From the NCBI GenBank assembly GCA_013203545.1, contig JABMQA010000885.1:1-7364 (forward strand): a DNA stretch of 7,364 nt, read 5' to 3'. The position numbers and the translations under genes are program-made. The notes under the pieces are model-generated. The model was not told the origin of the DNA. It searched no databases and saw only the letters and a list, made by a program, of their open reading frames with translations. The DNA comes from Bacteroidota bacterium (GTDB lineage Bacteria > Bacteroidota > Bacteroidia > Bacteroidales > 4484-276). Position 1 is the first letter of the stretch. Each line of letters begins with the position of its first letter. Below are positions 5,475-7,364 of this stretch, one piece after another.

Positions 5475-7217
5475 ATGCCGAAAAACATTGATTTGGAGCT
5501 GTTCTTTTTAAACCCAGGTTCGAAAAAGCAAAAACAATACGAAGCTGTCAGGGCTTTTGTAGTAGACAAGCTTTCAGCCCAACAAGTAGCCGATAAATTC
5601 AATTACAAATTATCTTCGGTTTATACGTTTATTAAAAAAACAAAATCAGGGGAGATTGACTTTTTCCCCGGACAAAAAATGGGGCCAAAGCAAAGACAGG
5701 TTTCCTTCGAGGTTCAAAAACAAATATTCATTTACCGAAACCAAAACTTGTCCCATACCGATATTAGCGAAAAGCTGAACAAAGATGGAATAGTAATTTC
5801 AGCCCAGACCGTTAGCAGGATATTAAGCGATGCAGGCTTTTCAAAACTAAAAAGAAGAACAAACAAAGAGCTTGGGCTTACATTCAAAAATAAAATAATA
5901 CCGGAAAAATCAGAAAATATAGATTTCGATAAACTGGAGAAATTTCAGGTAGACACACCTGTCATTGGAATTTTCTTCTTTCTTCCATACATTATAGAAT
6001 CCGGGATAATTGACATTGTGAAAAAATCTAAGCTTCCGGGTTCCTCAGTAATAGGCCCGGTACAGGCATGTTTGTCTATGTTGGCGCTAAAACTTATTGG
6101 CAATGAACGTTTGAGCCACATGGAAAGTTATGATAAAGAAATGGGCCTGGGCCTTTTTGCAGGCCTTAATGTATTGCCGAAAAACACTTACATGTCAACT
6201 TATTCGTGTTTAAGTTCAACTGAAACCATACTGGGTTTTCAGAAACAAATTGTGGGAGGTTTAAAGCAAAAGTACCCACTATTGTATAACGGCAATTACA
6301 TCAATCTTGATTTCCATTCCATCCCGCATTATGGAGACCTGTCGGAAATGGAAAAAGTTTGGTGTGGCGCAAAGAACAAAACAATGAAAGGTGCGGATAC
6401 TGTAATAGCACAGGATGCCCAAAGCAATATGGTTTTATATACCAGGGCAGATATTTTAAGAAAAGAAGAGTCACAGGAAGTACTGAAATTTGTTGATTAC
6501 TGGAAGCAGGTAAATGGGACAGTAACACAAACCCTGGTCTTTGATTGTAAGTTTACTAAATATGAAGTGTTGGATCAATTGGACAATGACAATGTTAAAT
6601 TTATTACACTCAGAAAACGAAATAAAAAGTTAATAGATGAAACCTTGGATATACCGGATGAAGAATGGACAAAAGTAAATTTATCTATCCCCAAACGTAA
6701 ATACCAGAAAGTATCAGTTTATGAGCAAAAGGTAATACTTTCAAAATGTAAAAATGAATTCAGGCAAATAGCAGTAAAAGACCACGGGAGGAAAAAGCCC
6801 ACATTGATTATCACAAACGATTTTGACATCTCTTTAAAATCTGTTTTGGAGGTGTATGCAAAACGTTGGAGAGTGGAAAATAAATTGGCCGAACTTGTGG
6901 CATTTTTTAATATGAACGCATTGTCATCGCCACTGATGATACGAATTCATTTTGATATATTATGGACAATAATTGCTGACACATTGTATCATATTTTTGC
7001 ACAAGATTTACGTCGATTTGAAAAGAACCTGGACCCAACCATATTCAAAAAATTTATTAATGTTCCCGGAAAAGTAATCTATGATGGAGATAAATTTTTA
7101 ATAAAAATTAGAAAAAGGGCACACACCCCGATCCTTAAAGATGTGGCCAAATTACAAAACCCAATCACCGTTCCATGGCTTGATAATAAAAAATTGGAAA
7201 TAATCTGGACGCCCTAA
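5475..7217 (+). CDS. IS transposase, IS4-superfamily-like DDE with two N-terminal helix-turn-helix segments
   Basis: A 580-residue enzyme that would cut and join the ends of its own insertion sequence. Residues 22-55 and 77-122 each look like a helix-turn-helix (LSAQQVADKFNYKLSSVYTF and LSHTDISEKLN...SAQTVSRILSDAGF) and probably bind the ends. The catalytic core follows: Asp279 in NLDFHSIPHYGD, Asp357 in LVFDCKF and Glu468 in YAKRWRVENKLAE form a plausible DDE triad with the long beta-rich insert between the second Asp and Glu that is typical of IS4-type enzymes. Of the Y-x2-R-x3-E-x6-K signature, Tyr461, Arg464 and Glu468 are present, but the Lys position holds Val475. The protein is longer than usual for the group (about 400-500) because of the N-terminal addition. 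The start at 5475 is the first ATG after the candidate promoter; AAGG lies too close to act as a normal ribosome site. The frame is intact. Confidence 0.88.
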   Translation: MPKNIDLELFFLNPGSKKQKQYEAVRAFVVDKLSAQQVADKFNYKLSSVYTFIKKTKSGEIDFFPGQKMGPKQRQVSFEVQKQIFIYRNQNLSHTDISEKLNKDGIVISAQTVSRILSDAGFSKLKRRTNKELGLTFKNKIIPEKSENIDFDKLEKFQVDTPVIGIFFFLPYIIESGIIDIVKKSKLPGSSVIGPVQACLSMLALKLIGNERLSHMESYDKEMGLGLFAGLNVLPKNTYMSTYSCLSSTETILGFQKQIVGGLKQKYPLLYNGNYINLDFHSIPHYGDLSEMEKVWCGAKNKTMKGADTVIAQDAQSNMVLYTRADILRKEESQEVLKFVDYWKQVNGTVTQTLVFDCKFTKYEVLDQLDNDNVKFITLRKRNKKLIDETLDIPDEEWTKVNLSIPKRKYQKVSVYEQKVILSKCKNEFRQIAVKDHGRKKPTLIITNDFDISLKSVLEVYAKRWRVENKLAELVAFFNMNALSSPLMIRIHFDILWTIIADTLYHIFAQDLRRFEKNLDPTIFKKFINVPGKVIYDGDKFLIKIRKRAHTPILKDVAKLQNPITVPWLDNKKLEIIWTP

Positions 7218-7263
7218 ATTAGGACTAAATTATGGGCATCTATTGCACCTGCGAAAATCGGTG
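7215..7263 (-). repeat. IS right terminal inverted repeat, bipartite, overlapping the transposase stop codon
   Basis: The outer block is 7251-7263 and the inner block 7215-7234, which differs from the left inner block at one position. The first three bases of the inner block on the + strand are the TAA stop of the transposase (7215-7217), so coding ends exactly where the end sequence begins. Confidence 0.85.
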
Positions 7264-7268
7264 TTCAA
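7264..7268 (+). repeat. Target site duplication, right copy (TTCAA)
   Basis: This is the partner of 5061-5065. Removing the element and one copy joins ...GTCTCCC to TTCAACACTTCGC, restoring a continuous intergenic repeat, which supports this boundary. Confidence 0.75.
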
Positions 7269-7303
7269 CACTTCGCTACGCTTGTGTTTCCAGTCGAAAT
7301 GAC
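7264..7303 (-). repeat. Part of a dispersed Bacteroidota intergenic repeat, split by the IS
   Basis: Read on the - strand this begins GTCATTTCGACTGG (7290-7303) and continues AACACAAGCGTAGCGAAG. Intergenic repeats beginning GTCATTTCGAC and containing AGCGNAGCG are frequent in Bacteroidota genomes in my experience. The matching tail, GGGAGACATCTG, lies left of the insertion sequence (about 5049-5060), so the element has interrupted one copy. AACAC (7267-7271) can also pair with GTGTT (7284-7288). The repeat identity is from memory, not from a search. Confidence 0.5.
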
Positions 7304-7335
7304 ATGGCTTTGGTTGGAAGTGAATAGTGGGTTCG

Positions 7336-7364
7336 GGGATGGGGCGGCGCAGCCGCCCCATCCC
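7336..7364. terminator. GC-rich hairpin at the window edge, possible terminator
   Basis: GGGATGGGGCGGC (7336-7348) pairs perfectly with 7352-7364 across a three-base loop, GCA. The stem may be longer because the window ends inside it (G7335 could pair with the next base). It is strikingly GC-rich against an AT-rich background. A terminator for a gene to the right is the simplest reading, but the T-run needed to confirm it lies outside the window, and a mobile palindromic repeat is also possible. Confidence 0.5.

Larger units (their letters stand above)
5066..7263 (+). mobile_element. Complete insertion sequence, about 2.2 kb, DDE transposase, TTCAA target duplication
   Basis: Outer inverted repeats are perfect over 13 bases (CACCGATTTTCGC at 5066-5078, its complement at 7251-7263). 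A second inverted pair lies further in (5094-5113 and 7215-7234, 19 of 20 matching). The element is flanked by TTCAA on both sides. It contains one gene, the transposase at 5475-7217, and a long leader with a palindrome, a promoter and repeated heptamers. Both ends and the reading frame are intact, so it is probably a recent insertion that could still move. Because TTCAA is nearly self-complementary, the same alignment also allows duplications of 1 or 3 bases; 5 is the longest consistent choice. The transposase suggests the wider IS4/IS1634-type group, but the exact family is not established here. Confidence 0.9.

Noticed and set aside
6301..6528. Open frame on the - strand within the transposase gene
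   Set aside because: Shadow frame opposite the catalytic core.
1..7364. CRISPR array, tRNA or rRNA genes, phage or defence genes
   Set aside because: No regularly spaced repeats, no tRNA-like cloverleaf and no such protein motifs were seen.

Overview
The window looks like accessory or intergenic-rich chromosome from a member of the Bacteroidota. The evidence is a SusC/RagA-type TonB-linked receptor, a promoter of the Bacteroidota form (TTTG, 20 bases, TAGTTTCG), an AT-rich background, near absence of Shine-Dalgarno sites, and what looks like a dispersed repeat containing GTCATTTCGAC. No species can be named from the sequence.

Layout. Positions 1-123 hold the 3' end of a group II intron on the + strand (domains V and VI); the rest lies to the left of the window. 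Four genes follow on the - strand. Read in their own direction they are a secreted DUF1684 protein (4937 to 4317), a small antitoxin-like protein of the addiction-module component family (4294 to 4079), a SusC-like outer-membrane receptor (4077 to 1393) and a GNAT-like acyltransferase (1273 to 149). The first three are separated by 22 and 1 bases and are probably one transcription unit. The fourth follows after 119 bases and may be cotranscribed or have its own promoter. The intron end converges on the GNAT gene, 25 bases past its stop codon.

Positions 5066-7263 are a complete insertion sequence of about 2.2 kb. It has bipartite inverted ends, a 5-base target duplication (TTCAA), a roughly 350-base leader with repeated heptamers, a palindrome and a promoter, and one 580-residue DDE transposase preceded by two helix-turn-helix segments. 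It appears to have landed inside a dispersed Bacteroidota repeat. To its right are the rest of that repeat and a strong GC-rich hairpin that reaches the window edge.

The genes do not form an obvious new defence or metabolic system. The most unusual points are the antitoxin-like gene that has a receptor where its toxin should be, the SusC-like receptor without a SusD partner, and the organisation of the IS ends and leader.
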